64,000 nucleotides of DNA from Leptospira ellinghausenii (GTDB lineage Bacteria; Spirochaetota; Leptospiria; Leptospirales; Leptospiraceae). Positions 45,604 to 56,012 of this stretch are shown here, one piece after another. A program made the translations under genes and the position numbers. How positions within the stretch are numbered: the first letter of the stretch is position 1; every line of letters starts with the position of its first letter. Below the pieces are notes generated by a model. The model ran no database searches, was not told the origin of the DNA, and saw nothing but the letters and a program-made list of their open reading frames with translations. The stretch covers positions 558,001-622,000 of the forward strand of contig NZ_BFAZ01000009.1 in the NCBI RefSeq assembly GCF_003114815.1. Direction: 5' to 3'.

Positions 45604-46092
45604 TTATGGTTCTGAATAAAAACCAGAAACCAATGACTGTGTTACGATGAAACCACTATTGAATTTTTCTAAATTATAAATGATCCCAACAGGATAAGCA
45701 ACTGTGCCAATGTATGCCGTGCCACCGAATAAACAACTTCCCCCATTCGTCTGCACGTAGAATTGGACCGGCTGCCTTATTTGGATGTTTGCTTCAACCA
45801 TAGGAACATTTATTTTAGTTGATCTAGTATTGGATCGAACCGTTCCAAATGAGTAAACAGAAGGAAGTCCAGCTATACTTTGGGTGTTGTCGTTACACTG
45901 ATCGTTTGAATATACCTTAACTGTTGTGTCTGCATCAAGTTGGTTATGAATTTGCAGATAAGGATTTTTTGCAATCGAGCTAGTCACAAGTAATGTATTA
46001 AATAGATCCTTATCTTTTTTTTCATCATTTTGATTGATGTTACAATTGATCAGATTGAGAGATATGATGAGTTTAATAATAATGTTTTTCAT
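45604..46092 (-). CDS. Lipoprotein of unknown function
   Basis: The 162-residue protein has a leader ending NLINC, a good spirochaete lipobox (Leu -3, Asn -1). The mature part is Asn/Thr/Ser-rich and probably beta-structured, with two cysteines (DQCNDN, GSCLFGG) that could pair. It stands alone with its own terminator and long flanking spacers, and looks more AT-rich than its neighbours, so it may be a recent arrival. No family recognised. Confidence 0.7.
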   Translation of the reverse strand: MKNIIIKLIISLNLINCNINQNDEKKDKDLFNTLLVTSSIAKNPYLQIHNQLDADTTVKVYSNDQCNDNTQSIAGLPSVYSFGTVRSNTRSTKINVPMVEANIQIRQPVQFYVQTNGGSCLFGGTAYIGTVAYPVGIIYNLEKFNSGFIVTQSLVSGFYSEP

Positions 46093-46432
46093 TTAACTGT
46101 ATCAATAGAATATTAGAAATCATTAAAGCAGAAAATGGTTCCTAATATACACCAAGGATTTTCAGAGTTTGTAAGTTGTCAATAAACGCCAAACGAGATG
46201 ATGGTGGGTCAGAACGTAATTTACGGTAAAACTGGCCAAAAATTCCGTTAAAAACGTTTTGATTCAATTTTTTTTATAAAATTGAAACTAAGAGGGATTT
46301 TTTTAAAAGATACATTCAAAAAAACCAGTGAGGATTGTTTGTCCTTCACTGGTTTTCGTAGTCGCTTACGGATTGAATCTGATGGAATGGGCTTCACACA
46401 ATTCCATACGATTGGAATCGAAACTTTATAAT
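46093..46432. other. 340-base intergenic region with several inverted repeats
   Basis: I see no gene here. It holds the upstream region of the lipoprotein gene, an AT-rich perfect repeat TTCAATTTT/AAAATTGAA (46263-46286), the pheS terminator (46318-46356) and a small repeat ATTCCA/TGGAAT (46401-46418). The first repeat may be an operator or a plus-strand terminator remnant. Confidence 0.6.
46318..46356 (-). terminator. Rho-independent terminator of the pheS operon
   Basis: AAAACCAGTGA and TCACTGGTTTT form a long stem extended by GGA/TCC, followed on the minus strand by seven T residues, about 75 bases after the pheS stop. Confidence 0.88.
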
Positions 46433-47458
46433 CTAAAACTGTTTCAAAAAACGTAAGTTCCCCGATTGGAAATAACGTATGTCATGGATTCCGTACCGCA
46501 TCATCACCAATCGGTCAAGTCCCAGTCCAAAGGCAAATCCTGTCCATTTTTTGGAATCTAGGCCAGCGGCTTCTAACACATTCGGATGCACAAGCCCACA
46601 GGGTAGAAGTTCAAGCCATCCCGATTGTTTGCAAACACTACACCCATCTCCATTACAAACAAGGCAATTGATATCGAGTTCAAACCCAGGTTCCACAAAT
46701 GGAAAGTATCCTGGGCGGAGTCTTGTTTTGATTTCCTTACGGAACACACGAGAGAGAAGTGTTTCCATTGTATAAATCAAATGAGCAACCGAAATGTTTT
46801 CTCCTACCACCATCCCTTCCACTTGGTAGAAGGTATTTTCATGTGAGGCGTCCACTTCTTCATACCGAAACACACGACCAGGTGCAATGATACGGAAAGG
46901 TGGTTTTAGTTTTCGTAGGGCACGCACTTGGATGGCTGACGTATGTGTCCTTAGCAAATTGCCATCCACCGTATAAAACGTATCTTGCATATCACGTGCT
47001 GGGTGGTCGTCCGTAAAATTTAAGGCACCAAAATTGTTTTCATCCGTTTCCACTTCGGGTCCATCCATCACAGAAAAACCCATGGAAGTAAAGATGTCTT
47101 CGATCTCGTATTGGATTTGGGAAATGGGATGTAAACTCCCTCTTTCTTTTTTCGGAAGTGGGCGGAGTGTATCAAAAAATTCCTTTCCCAATTGGTTCTC
47201 GTAAAAACTTTCTTTGAGGGAAATTCGTTTGGTTTCTACAAAGGATTCGAGACGTGTTTGTGCTTCGTTTGCTTCTTTTCCAACTGTCTTTTTTTCTTCC
47301 ACGGAAAGAGAAGCAAGGCCTTTGAGGACAGAGGTAAGTTTTCCCTTTTTACCGAGAAACTGGTTTTTAAATGCATCTAACTCTTGTTCATTGGTTGCAG
47401 AACTTAATACAGTTTCAGCCTCTTTGACGAGTGATGCGATTTCTTGGGATAGGCTCAT
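46433..47458 (-). CDS. pheS: Phenylalanine-tRNA ligase alpha subunit
   Basis: The 341-residue protein is PheS: an N-terminal coiled coil (1-85), then class II synthetase motifs including [40 protein letters not shown] and [18 protein letters not shown]. An insert with [17 protein letters not shown] carries a Cys cluster seen in many bacterial PheS. With PheT it charges tRNA-Phe. pheT is not next to it; instead pheS is the last gene of the mpl/ABC operon, overlapping mpl by 4 bases. Confidence 0.96.
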   Translation of the reverse strand: MSLSQEIASLVKEAETVLSSATNEQELDAFKNQFLGKKGKLTSVLKGLASLSVEEKKTVGKEANEAQTRLESFVETKRISLKESFYENQLGKEFFDTLRPLPKKERGSLHPISQIQYEIEDIFTSMGFSVMDGPEVETDENNFGALNFTDDHPARDMQDTFYTVDGNLLRTHTSAIQVRALRKLKPPFRIIAPGRVFRYEEVDASHENTFYQVEGMVVGENISVAHLIYTMETLLSRVFRKEIKTRLRPGYFPFVEPGFELDINCLVCNGDGCSVCKQSGWLELLPCGLVHPNVLEAAGLDSKKWTGFAFGLGLDRLVMMRYGIHDIRYFQSGNLRFLKQF

Positions 47459-48849
47459 ATTGATTCTCGTGATTCCATTAAGGATTTTAGTTCAGAATAA
47501 ATTCCACCAAACGCACCATTGGACATGGCAAGAATGATGACTTTGTCTTTTTTGTATTTTGGTAAGATCTTTTTCAAAAGAGAAGGAATGTCTTTAGGAG
47601 ATGGAGCGTAAACAGACTCTTTTTTAGTATTGGTTTTAATGTCCTTTACCAATTTTTTCACATTGAGGCGAAGAGACTTACTCACTTTGTCCACTTGGTA
47701 AACTTCGGTGACAATACTCACATCACTTCCTTTGAAACATTTGGCAAAATCTTCTTGGAACACATTTCTGTGGGATGTTGCACTTCTTGGTTCAAAAAGA
47801 GAAATGATTTTGTAACCTGGATAGGCTTCTTTATGTGCTTTGATGGTTTCCTGAATGGCAACAGGGTGGTGGGCAAAGTCTTCCACAAGTAAACTCATGT
47901 AGGACACATATAGGTTTTCTTGTCTACGTTTGACACCAGGGAATGTTTCTACTGCTTCCAAAATTTCTTTTCGTTTTTGAGGAGCAATTTCCAAACAAAC
48001 ACGCACAGCTACTTCCACATTTCGGTAGTTATGTGATCCTATCAGAGATGGTTTTAATTTGGATTTAGTGCGGATCTCTGTTAAAATTCCTTTTTCATAT
48101 TTAAAAATAGAATTTTTATCACCTAACTCAAAAGTTTCGACAGGTGCATGTTGGTAATCTTTTGTAATTTCACTTAAATTTTTGGAACCTTTCCAATAAA
48201 AAACCTTTCCACGACTAGGCACTAAGTTTAACAACCGTTTGAACATGACTTTAATCGCATCCAAATTGGCAAAAATATCAGCATGATCAAAGTCAAGTGC
48301 ATTCATCACAAGGTAATATGGTCTATAGTGTAAAAACTTGGAACTTTTATCAAAGAAAGCGGAATCATATTCATCCCCTTCGATGACAAAATAATCACCC
48401 TCTCCGAGAGCAAATCCAGGGAATCCATCTTTACGGATTCCACCTACAAAGAGGCCGGGTTTTAGACCAATGGATTCTAAAATCCAATGTGTGAGAAAAG
48501 TGGTAGTGGTTTTGCCATGAGTCCCAGAAATCACAATTGGCTTTTTCCCTTTCAGAAAAAAATGCCCGATGGCTTCTGCCATACTCATGTATTCAATCCC
48601 TGTGTTTAATACTTCTTCTACTTCAGGATTCCCACGTGAGATGGCATTTCCGATGATGACAAGGTCTGCCCCTTTCACATTCTCTTTGCGATAACCTGAT
48701 TTAGGTGAAAGACCCCACTCCTCTAATTTGTCTGACATTGGTGGGTATAGGTTTTGGTCTGAACCAGAAACATCATGACCTTGTTGTTTGAGCATATATG
48801 CTAAATTGCCCATAGCAATTCCGCCAATTCCAACCAAAAATATCTTCAA
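47455..48849 (-). CDS. mpl: Murein tripeptide ligase Mpl
   Basis: The 464-residue Mur-ligase protein has the N-terminal [14 protein letters not shown] loop, [12 protein letters not shown] (typical of Mpl rather than MurC), the ATP loop [10 protein letters not shown] and the C-terminal HHPVAI region. Mpl joins recycled L-Ala-gamma-D-Glu-meso-DAP tripeptide to UDP-MurNAc, returning it to peptidoglycan synthesis. It lies between a membrane protein gene and pheS, with 4-base overlaps on both sides. Confidence 0.9.
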   Translation of the reverse strand: MKIFLVGIGGIAMGNLAYMLKQQGHDVSGSDQNLYPPMSDKLEEWGLSPKSGYRKENVKGADLVIIGNAISRGNPEVEEVLNTGIEYMSMAEAIGHFFLKGKKPIVISGTHGKTTTTFLTHWILESIGLKPGLFVGGIRKDGFPGFALGEGDYFVIEGDEYDSAFFDKSSKFLHYRPYYLVMNALDFDHADIFANLDAIKVMFKRLLNLVPSRGKVFYWKGSKNLSEITKDYQHAPVETFELGDKNSIFKYEKGILTEIRTKSKLKPSLIGSHNYRNVEVAVRVCLEIAPQKRKEILEAVETFPGVKRRQENLYVSYMSLLVEDFAHHPVAIQETIKAHKEAYPGYKIISLFEPRSATSHRNVFQEDFAKCFKGSDVSIVTEVYQVDKVSKSLRLNVKKLVKDIKTNTKKESVYAPSPKDIPSLLKKILPKYKKDKVIILAMSNGAFGGIYSELKSLMESRESI

Positions 48850-49502
48850 AAGAGTACCGTCCTAATGAGGTTATAAAGGAATAAAGGAATCGAAAGTAGA
48901 ACCAAAAAGAATAAGACTACTTTCATTAAAAAAAACAAAAAATCAAAAGAACTCCAAGTCCTTCGAATTGATAAATAAAAATAAGACAAATGTAAAGAAT
49001 ATAGGAAACCAACAGCTAACATAAATAAGGGGATTGGTGCTGGAAAAATCCAAAAGATTGATGTAGCAGTAAATGCCAAAAAGGATATGATAAAAACATG
49101 AGGTTCCGGTCCCTCCCAATCTTTTGTACGATCGCGCATTTGGTGGTACATCCGAAAACTATCCACAAGCCGAATGACAAAATAGAATCCAAGGTAAAAA
49201 AAGAAAACAGTTCCAACCCCTTGGGTATAAGTGATTCTTGTCTCCTCTTCCACAAATGAAACTTTAAAAATCAGAATTTGGATGCAGTTGCCAAGAAACT
49301 TTGCAAACGGTGCAAGTAACATCAACTGCAAATGAGCAAACCATAGGTCACGCCCCCCCAAATCTGCTTTGTGGTAATACGATTCAAAAGCAGACATTGG
49401 GGAATAAAACAAATCACGGATGAGTTGCATCCGTTGTGTGATGGTTGAAACTTTTTGCACCTTATTGGATTTTCTGGTTGGGACGCTCGTATCGGGAAGC
49501 AC
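48846..49502 (-). CDS. Multi-pass membrane protein, unknown function (Yip1-like layout)
   Basis: About 218 residues with five hydrophobic segments between 55 and 215 and a polar N-terminus ([19 protein letters not shown]) reminiscent of Yip1-domain proteins. The GTG at 49502 overlaps the previous gene by 41 bases and has no strong ribosome site; an ATG at 49430 is the alternative. It lies between the DUF4340-like gene and mpl in the ABC-transporter operon and could be an accessory membrane part of that system. Confidence 0.65.
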   Translation of the reverse strand: MLPDTSVPTRKSNKVQKVSTITQRMQLIRDLFYSPMSAFESYYHKADLGGRDLWFAHLQLMLLAPFAKFLGNCIQILIFKVSFVEEETRITYTQGVGTVFFFYLGFYFVIRLVDSFRMYHQMRDRTKDWEGPEPHVFIISFLAFTATSIFWIFPAPIPLFMLAVGFLYSLHLSYFYLSIRRTWSSFDFLFFLMKVVLFFLVLLSIPLFLYNLIRTVLF

Positions 49503-50535
49503 TTTTCACTTTCATGACTGCATTCACTAAATTTTGGAAGGATTCTTCTTTCATCCAAGTAATGGACTCATCGAAATAGGGAGGAAACTGCCTTTGGACT
49601 GGCCGCCACCTTCCTTGTTCGGATTCCCAAACAGGGAAAAGAGACAATCGGATTTTGTTCCCACCAGAAATGGTAATCTCTAGGACGGCTTCTGGGTTTG
49701 TTGTTTCAGTCAAACTCGGAAACTTGGGAGCCCCAACTTCGTCAGGATAAAATTCTACTTTTAAACCTTTTACAACCGATTCCCATTGGTTCCCTACATC
49801 TGGAGGTAATACAATCCGTTCCCCAGTGGTGCGACTCCATTCATTTACAAATACATTGTATTGGTTTTTTTTGGCTCTGTTTTCGACTTGGACAGTGATC
49901 CCTTGTCCAATGAATTTGAGCTCTTGGATATAACCTTCACTCATGGTGACATACATTTTTTCTCTAAAATTCGAAACGGGTGTTCTGAATTTTTCAATGA
50001 TGTATTGGTAAGGAGCAATGATCTCATCATTGACTAAAACCGCAATTCTTCCTTCCTCAGCACCTATCTTCTTTCCGAATAACAACTGTTTACTAGGTTG
50101 AAATTTTATATCTGCTCCATTTTCTTCGGACAATGACAGAGAAGGAGAAAACTCACCCAAACAGTATGTTTTTTTGATTTCTTGTGAAGACGATTCGATG
50201 AGTTTTGTTTTGAGAACACTGAGTTCGGAAAAACTATTTTTCACATTGTAATTCCCTTCATACGCAACTTTGTTTCCATTCACAAGCGTTGTGACTGTAT
50301 ACAAAGCTGGTTCATTCCACCCACGTGAAATCTTTCGAAACACCATTGGGAATTCGGCAAAACTAGGAACCAAGTTTCCACACCAATCGGACTTTGGTGG
50401 ATTGTATTGGATCGATTTCCAATCTTCTTTCCAATAATTGGTTTCAGAAATATTTTCTGGATGGTCCTCCATTAAATAAAACAGGAGGAATAACCCAATA
50501 AATGCGATAAGAACTAAACTGATTTTTTGTTTCAT
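49462..50535 (-). CDS. DUF4340-like membrane-anchored protein of the Gld-type transporter operon
   Basis: The 357-residue protein has an N-terminal membrane helix (about 5-22), then a beta-rich periplasmic part without catalytic motifs. DUF4340 proteins regularly follow GldG-type genes in operons, which is the case here (4-base overlap with the GldG-like gene). The assignment therefore rests on both layout and context. Its C-terminus overlaps the next gene by 41 bases. Confidence 0.65.
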   Translation of the reverse strand: MKQKISLVLIAFIGLFLLFYLMEDHPENISETNYWKEDWKSIQYNPPKSDWCGNLVPSFAEFPMVFRKISRGWNEPALYTVTTLVNGNKVAYEGNYNVKNSFSELSVLKTKLIESSSQEIKKTYCLGEFSPSLSLSEENGADIKFQPSKQLLFGKKIGAEEGRIAVLVNDEIIAPYQYIIEKFRTPVSNFREKMYVTMSEGYIQELKFIGQGITVQVENRAKKNQYNVFVNEWSRTTGERIVLPPDVGNQWESVVKGLKVEFYPDEVGAPKFPSLTETTNPEAVLEITISGGNKIRLSLFPVWESEQGRWRPVQRQFPPYFDESITWMKEESFQNLVNAVMKVKSASRYERPNQKIQ

Positions 50536-52403
50536 ACTTCTAATAAAGAATGTTTACGCCTTGTGTAGACAAAGTAAGACCCAACTGCCAAAATGAATCC
50601 TGGGAATAGAAATACTCCAATGACCCAAGCAACTAACTTTTGATTGTCGGATAATGAAATGGTATCCACTTCTTCTTTTTTTAATGGAATCTCAGCGACA
50701 ATATTATCTTGGAATAAACCAGTGATCGAAACTGTTGAAAATTGCGAGTTCATCACATAAGGAATGAATTGATCCGTAAGCCAACTAGTTCCTGTGTGCA
50801 GAATGATTTTTCCTGACTTTTCTCCTGTGAGTGACATGGGAGACAAGACTACAGAGAGGATTTTACTTTCCTTCTTTTCGTTTGCATCCATTTTACCATT
50901 TTTGTTTAGGTCTTGGTAGGCATCAAAACCAGATTCAAGTAACGTAGCTGATTTCCAAACAAATGGGGTTGGTGCGTTAGGTTCGGATTCCAAATAACCA
51001 CTGTAAGGAAACAAAATTCCCATATCTTTTTTTTGTAAAAGTTCTGTGATTGGATTTTCAGGGAAACGTTTTGCAACAATAAATCCAGGTTTTTCTTCCC
51101 TTTCAATCATTGGTGAAACATTAAACTTTAAACCAGCTGATTGTAATAACCAGGCAAAGTCCTCACTCCCTTTTGGTTCCATAGTGATGAGAATTTTTCC
51201 ATTTTTTTCTAAAACATACTTGGTGATTTCATCTCTTGCTTCTTTCGAAAAGGGAACTGTTGGACCAAGGATCACAAGCATATCAGCATCTTCTGGAAGT
51301 TTAGAAGGCCAACCTTGTGCAAATCCAAGTTCGGCCACTTTAAAATTTAAGAACTGTAAAGCAGATACAAATCGATTTACCTGTTCGTTTGGAAGTGCTC
51401 GAAAAGCCATTCCATATCGTTCCCCATTGGCAACAGTGAAATAAACTTTTTTTTGTTCGGTTGTGACATTGAGAAGAGCACCAACTAACTTACGTTCCAA
51501 GTCTTCTAGATCCTTTGGTTCCTTCGCGATTACCCTTTCTTCTGCAAAAGGAATGGCAGAAGTTAATACTGATTGTTTTTTAGAACGAACAAAAATGGTT
51601 CCATTGGAAACTTGTCCAAATTCTTTTAATAAATCAATTTCCACATCCGCATTGATGAATTGGACTGTAATGTGAGTATTTTCGGACTTAATTTGGTCGA
51701 GTAAAATCTCAATGTCCGGTCTTACGCGTGTTAAGGCAAAAGCCGCTAATTTATCTCCATTTGCTGGCCCATCGGCTTCGAGAGGCCTTGGGTAAAAGGC
51801 TGTAATTGTAACATCTTGAGTGATTGGTTTGATAAGGTTTCTTGAAATTTGGGAAAGAGAAAACTTCCCTTGGCTACTCAAATCAAAATTATAATTCCGT
51901 TTGATCGCAAAAAAATTGACTGCCACAAGAATCGGTAATACAAACAAAAATCCTAAGACTGCATTTTGTAATAAGGAACTTTTGGATTTTGCTAAATTAC
52001 TTTGTGCTTCCAGTGATGATTTGCCAATCTCAAGAAGGATGATTTGTAAAAGGAAAACCAAAGAAAAAAGAACCACACATAACAATAAGAATTCTCTGAC
52101 TTTGGGAATGGCGCTCACTTCTTCATTAAAACCAACAATAGGTTTTAAATCTAAAAAATCACGTAAAACAGATAACAAAAAGGCAGCAATTCCAAATACG
52201 GCAGCTATGTATCGGTTTTGGTCTTCTTTTCTGATCCCTTTTGAAAACGCACGAACGATAGTGTCCGATGCCAAAAATAAAAATACTACACCCAAAAAGA
52301 TGATTTTTCGTTTTGGATCTACCACCATTCCATCAAACAAGAAATAGGCGAAAAGAGAAACTAAACTTACAAACGGTAAAACTCTATCAGCTGATAATAA
52401 CAT
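50532..52403 (-). CDS. GldG-like ABC transporter auxiliary protein
   Basis: The 623-residue protein has four helices in the first 170 residues, a large extracytoplasmic domain (about 185-590) and a C-terminal helix (about 595-615), the layout of GldG/ABC_transp_aux proteins. SQGKFSLSQISRNLIKPI and the VTITAFYPRP segment are typical of this domain. In gliding Bacteroidetes GldAFG is needed for motility and protein export; in spirochaetes the role is not known. It lies 3 bases after the permease gene. Confidence 0.82.
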   Translation of the reverse strand: MLLSADRVLPFVSLVSLFAYFLFDGMVVDPKRKIIFLGVVFLFLASDTIVRAFSKGIRKEDQNRYIAAVFGIAAFLLSVLRDFLDLKPIVGFNEEVSAIPKVREFLLLCVVLFSLVFLLQIILLEIGKSSLEAQSNLAKSKSSLLQNAVLGFLFVLPILVAVNFFAIKRNYNFDLSSQGKFSLSQISRNLIKPITQDVTITAFYPRPLEADGPANGDKLAAFALTRVRPDIEILLDQIKSENTHITVQFINADVEIDLLKEFGQVSNGTIFVRSKKQSVLTSAIPFAEERVIAKEPKDLEDLERKLVGALLNVTTEQKKVYFTVANGERYGMAFRALPNEQVNRFVSALQFLNFKVAELGFAQGWPSKLPEDADMLVILGPTVPFSKEARDEITKYVLEKNGKILITMEPKGSEDFAWLLQSAGLKFNVSPMIEREEKPGFIVAKRFPENPITELLQKKDMGILFPYSGYLESEPNAPTPFVWKSATLLESGFDAYQDLNKNGKMDANEKKESKILSVVLSPMSLTGEKSGKIILHTGTSWLTDQFIPYVMNSQFSTVSITGLFQDNIVAEIPLKKEEVDTISLSDNQKLVAWVIGVFLFPGFILAVGSYFVYTRRKHSLLEV

Positions 52404-52406
52404 GAT

Positions 52407-53138
52407 CTAACCTCTCCATCTCCTGGATTCCAGGACCTTTACGGTTAAGTATAAAAATAGGAAAGTTCCACTTAAGAAAAATACAATCCCCGTCAAAGGC
52501 AAAACACCTTTGGCAAACGCAGCGAAGTGGGAAAATATATGCAAATGGAATAAAACCTTTCTTGTAGTAGCTTGGAACAAATGTGAGAAATAACCCACTA
52601 CCCAAAGTGTCAAAATGATGAGCACTGAGATTAGGAGTGAGATCATTTGGTTTTTGCCAAGACTAGAACCAAACATTCCAATCGCGAATGTAAAAACACC
52701 AAGTAAAAATACTCCTACACTTCCCGATGCGACCATATAAAATGGCGCCTTCCAAAACGCATAAAGTAAAAGCGGAAAAAGTCCATTGATGAAAACTGTT
52801 ATGATACCACAAACAGTAACACCAAACATAAATTTACCGAAGACAATTTCTAGATCCGTAATGGGAGAAGTGAATAGTAACTCAAGAGTTCCTTTATTTT
52901 TTTCTTCCACGATGGAACCCATGGAAATGATCACCATGGCAATTAAGATGGTTGTCATAAATGAAATAAAAGTGATGTAAGTTGCAATTTCATAATTGGC
53001 AGTTCCATTAAAATTGAGAATCATCACGAATAATGCATTCAAAAAAGCAGTTCCACCTAACACAAGTGGACCCATATAAGTTCCAAAAAATAATTTTAAT
53101 TCTTTTTTATAGATCCAAACAGCCGTTTGCCAGTTCAT
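52407..53138 (-). CDS. ABC-2 type transporter permease (GldF-like)
   Basis: The 243-residue protein has six membrane helices and the [26 protein letters not shown] motif typical of ABC-2 permeases of the GldF/CcmB kind. It would form the channel driven by the ATPase encoded just upstream, with which it overlaps by 4 bases (ATGA). Confidence 0.88.
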   Translation of the reverse strand: MNWQTAVWIYKKELKLFFGTYMGPLVLGGTAFLNALFVMILNFNGTANYEIATYITFISFMTTILIAMVIISMGSIVEEKNKGTLELLFTSPITDLEIVFGKFMFGVTVCGIITVFINGLFPLLLYAFWKAPFYMVASGSVGVFLLGVFTFAIGMFGSSLGKNQMISLLISVLIILTLWVVGYFSHLFQATTRKVLFHLHIFSHFAAFAKGVLPLTGIVFFLSGTFLFLYLTVKVLESRRWRG

Positions 53139-54064
53139 ATTTTCTCCATAAAAATTTGCTCAAGTGACACATCTTGTTTTTTTAAAGATTCAATTTGAAT
53201 CCCAAGAGACAATGCTTTCGAAAACAAAGACTCTTTGAATTGTTTTGGATTTGTTGTGCGGACTAAAAACATTTCTTCTTCTTTGTTTGTTCCCATTTCA
53301 TTATAATGATCAGTATCTGAAAGGACAGACTTCATAAATTGGTTTAGTTCTTCTTTTGGTTTCCCAGATAGTCCCACTTCCCAACCCGCAAGACGGTTCA
53401 TCTCTTCCTCTAATCTAGTTAGAGAAAGTTCTTGTTTTAAACTTCCTTTGTGAAGGAACAAAAATTTATCACAGGTTTTATAAATCTCTGTCAAAATATG
53501 ACTGGAGATAAGAACAGTGTGACTTCCCGCCAAACTTCGGATAAGACTTCTTATTTCGACAATTTGTTTTGGATCGAGACCAGAGATAGGTTCATCCATG
53601 ATGACAATCTCGGGATCCCCTAAGATGGCTTGCGCAATTCCTACTCGTTTGCGGTACCCAAGGGATAAGGTTCCAATGAGTTTGTCCTTTACATGGCTCA
53701 GGTTTGTTTTTTCAATCACCTTCTCCATCTCTAAAGTTAATTTTGGTTCATCGATTTTTTTGATCCTACCTACAAATTGGAGGTATTCGGATATCGTCAT
53801 ATCCTCATACAGTGGCGGAGTTTCTGGTAAATAACCGATCTTTTGTTTTGCTTCCAATGGAAAGTCAAAGATAGACTTACCATCGATGGAGGCATCCCCC
53901 GCACTTGGGATCAAATACCCTGTGAGGATACGAATTGTTGTGGTTTTTCCCGCTCCATTCAAACCGAGGAGACCCACAATCTCACCTTTCTCTAATTTAA
54001 AATTGAGCCCTGAGATGGCTCGTTTTTCGCCGTAAAATTTGGATAAATTGCTGACTTGTATCAT
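53135..54064 (-). CDS. ABC transporter ATP-binding protein (GldA-like)
   Basis: The 309-residue protein has Walker [11 protein letters not shown], signature [10 protein letters not shown], Walker [14 protein letters not shown] and the switch His in ISSHIL. The C-terminal 80 residues form the extra domain seen in GldA/CcmA-type ATPases. It starts the seven-gene operon ATPase-permease-GldG-DUF4340-membrane protein-mpl-pheS. The divergent histidine kinase gene begins 32 bases away. Confidence 0.9.
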   Translation of the reverse strand: MIQVSNLSKFYGEKRAISGLNFKLEKGEIVGLLGLNGAGKTTTIRILTGYLIPSAGDASIDGKSIFDFPLEAKQKIGYLPETPPLYEDMTISEYLQFVGRIKKIDEPKLTLEMEKVIEKTNLSHVKDKLIGTLSLGYRKRVGIAQAILGDPEIVIMDEPISGLDPKQIVEIRSLIRSLAGSHTVLISSHILTEIYKTCDKFLFLHKGSLKQELSLTRLEEEMNRLAGWEVGLSGKPKEELNQFMKSVLSDTDHYNEMGTNKEEEMFLVRTTNPKQFKESLFSKALSLGIQIESLKKQDVSLEQIFMEKI

Positions 54065-54096
54065 AACTTTGGTTTAGTTTTCGTATACCTGCACCT

Positions 54097-55611
54097 ATGA
54101 ATGAATTTCTAGAAAAAATCAAAAGCTTTTTCAAGGATGAAGAGAGCTTTTTTGATGCAAAGCAACTTCTAGGCCAAAATTGGCACAATTTTGTCCCACA
54201 ATACTTTGACAAAATCCTAGAAACACGTACGAATTCGGTGTTTGTCTTAGACAGAGAAGGAAATTATACCTATGTCAACGCCAAAGCGGAAGAAATGGCA
54301 GGCAAATCCGCTGAAGAAATGTTAGGGCAGAACATTTGGAATTTATTTCCAGTTTTAAAAACCCTCGAATTCGGAACACATCTCATGGAGGCGATTGAAG
54401 AAAAAAAAACCTTTCGCTCAGAAGAAACATACTTTGATGGAATGGGATGGTATGATATGCAAGTTTTCCCGCAGGAAAATTTCACAATCATCATCGCGAC
54501 AGAAGTCACACACGCCAAAAATGCAAAAGATGAATTTAGCCAAATCATCACCAAAAACAAAACCATTTTAAATGCCTTACCTGATTCTTTGTATGGGATT
54601 CATAGGAATGGAAAAACGATTAATCATAAAGAATTCCCTCATTTTACAGGTTGGGATTGTAAAAACAAAGAAACAAACCTTCGTTATTCGGACATAAGCG
54701 AAATTTTCCCTGAAAACAAATTAGTAGAAATCCGTTCTATATTGGAACAAGTCATTGATTTAGGAGAAACCAAAACGGTTGAATATTCCATTCATGATTC
54801 TGATGGTGAAAAATGTTTTGAAGCACGTTTTACCAAAGCAGGAGATGTGGACGCACTTGCTATCATTCGTAATATCACGGAACGAAAAAAAGCAGAAGCA
54901 TTAAAAAATGAATTTATCAGTTTGGTAAGTCATGAACTGAGAACTCCACTTACTTCCATCAAAGGATCGATTGATTTGTTACTTGCAGGAGTTGCCGGAG
55001 AAGTTTCCAACCAAACCAAGTCCTTACTCAATATCTGTAGGAAAAACACACAAAGACTTGTTCGTTTTGTTACGGATTTACTTGATATAGAAGCCTTAGA
55101 TTCAGGGAATATCAATTTTAAATTTAGAACCTATTCATTAAAAGAAATCCTACAAACTTCAGTGGATGGTATGCGCACATTTGCGGAACAATACCATGTT
55201 TTATTAAACTTTGATTCTAACTTTCCACAAACAACTGTTTATGTCGATGAAGACCGATTAAATCACTGCATCACCAATTTGATTTCCAATGCAGTAAAAT
55301 ACACACCTAAATTTTCGGAAGTGTCTATCTCAGTGCATTCAGATGACACAAAGGTAAAAATTCTCATCAAAGACAATGGACCTGGTATCGATCCAAATTT
55401 TGCTCCTAGATTGTTTCATCGATTTGCACAAGGTGCACCTCCAAAAGACAAACTCGTTGGTGGATCTGGACTTGGATTATCGATTACAAAAGGGTTTGTC
55501 GAAGCCATGAAAGGAACCATTTATTTTTTATCAGATGATACTGGAACTGTTTTCACGATTGAGTTACCCATCGTAAAACCAGGACAAATTCCTGCAGGAT
55601 TTGACCAATGA
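54097..55611 (+). CDS. PAS-domain sensor histidine kinase
   Basis: The 504-residue protein has two PAS domains (about 40-145 and 155-265), a HisKA helix with the phospho-accepting His279 (SLVSHELRTPL) and a HATPase domain with LISNAVKYTP (N box), DNGPGID and GSGLGL (G boxes). There is no membrane helix, so it senses a cytoplasmic signal. It overlaps the response regulator gene by 4 bases. The signal is unknown. Confidence 0.93.
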   Translation: MNEFLEKIKSFFKDEESFFDAKQLLGQNWHNFVPQYFDKILETRTNSVFVLDREGNYTYVNAKAEEMAGKSAEEMLGQNIWNLFPVLKTLEFGTHLMEAIEEKKTFRSEETYFDGMGWYDMQVFPQENFTIIIATEVTHAKNAKDEFSQIITKNKTILNALPDSLYGIHRNGKTINHKEFPHFTGWDCKNKETNLRYSDISEIFPENKLVEIRSILEQVIDLGETKTVEYSIHDSDGEKCFEARFTKAGDVDALAIIRNITERKKAEALKNEFISLVSHELRTPLTSIKGSIDLLLAGVAGEVSNQTKSLLNICRKNTQRLVRFVTDLLDIEALDSGNINFKFRTYSLKEILQTSVDGMRTFAEQYHVLLNFDSNFPQTTVYVDEDRLNHCITNLISNAVKYTPKFSEVSISVHSDDTKVKILIKDNGPGIDPNFAPRLFHRFAQGAPPKDKLVGGSGLGLSITKGFVEAMKGTIYFLSDDTGTVFTIELPIVKPGQIPAGFDQ

Positions 55612-56003
55612 CTCTTCCTAATTTAAAACATGTATTAATCGTAGAAGATGAAGAAGACATTGTTGAAATTCTTAGAATTGCATTGGCATTTAACTCAAGT
55701 TACGAAGTGAGTTTTGCAAAAACTGGCCCCGAAGGATTACAAAAAGCCATTATCCTACAACCTGATTTAATTTTACTTGATGTACTGATGCCTGGAATGA
55801 ATGGAATGGAACTGATTGAAGAATTAAAAATTTTTCCAGAAACAAAAGAGATTCCAGTTGCATTTATCACATCACGTGTGTTGAAGAATGAAATATTGGA
55901 ATACCAAAAAAGAGGGGGCATTGGTGTGATTGAAAAACCATTTGCCCCTCTTGAAATTGCAGATAAAATCCAAACCTTATGGATGGACTTTCACAAAAAA
56001 TAA
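55608..56003 (+). CDS. Single-domain response regulator
   Basis: The 131-residue protein is a receiver domain alone: VEDEED (Asp14), phospho-accepting Asp58 (LLDVLMPG), switch Thr/Ser in FITSR and Lys in EKPFAP. With no output domain it must act by protein contact or as a phosphate sink. It is the obvious partner of the upstream kinase (4-base overlap). Confidence 0.93.
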   Translation: MTLPNLKHVLIVEDEEDIVEILRIALAFNSSYEVSFAKTGPEGLQKAIILQPDLILLDVLMPGMNGMELIEELKIFPETKEIPVAFITSRVLKNEILEYQKRGGIGVIEKPFAPLEIADKIQTLWMDFHKK

Positions 56004-56012
56004 ATTGATCCC

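Noticed and set aside
46600..46680. Cys cluster in PheS as evidence for a fused zinc protein
   Set aside because: A CxxCxGxGCxxC insert at this place is common in bacterial PheS.
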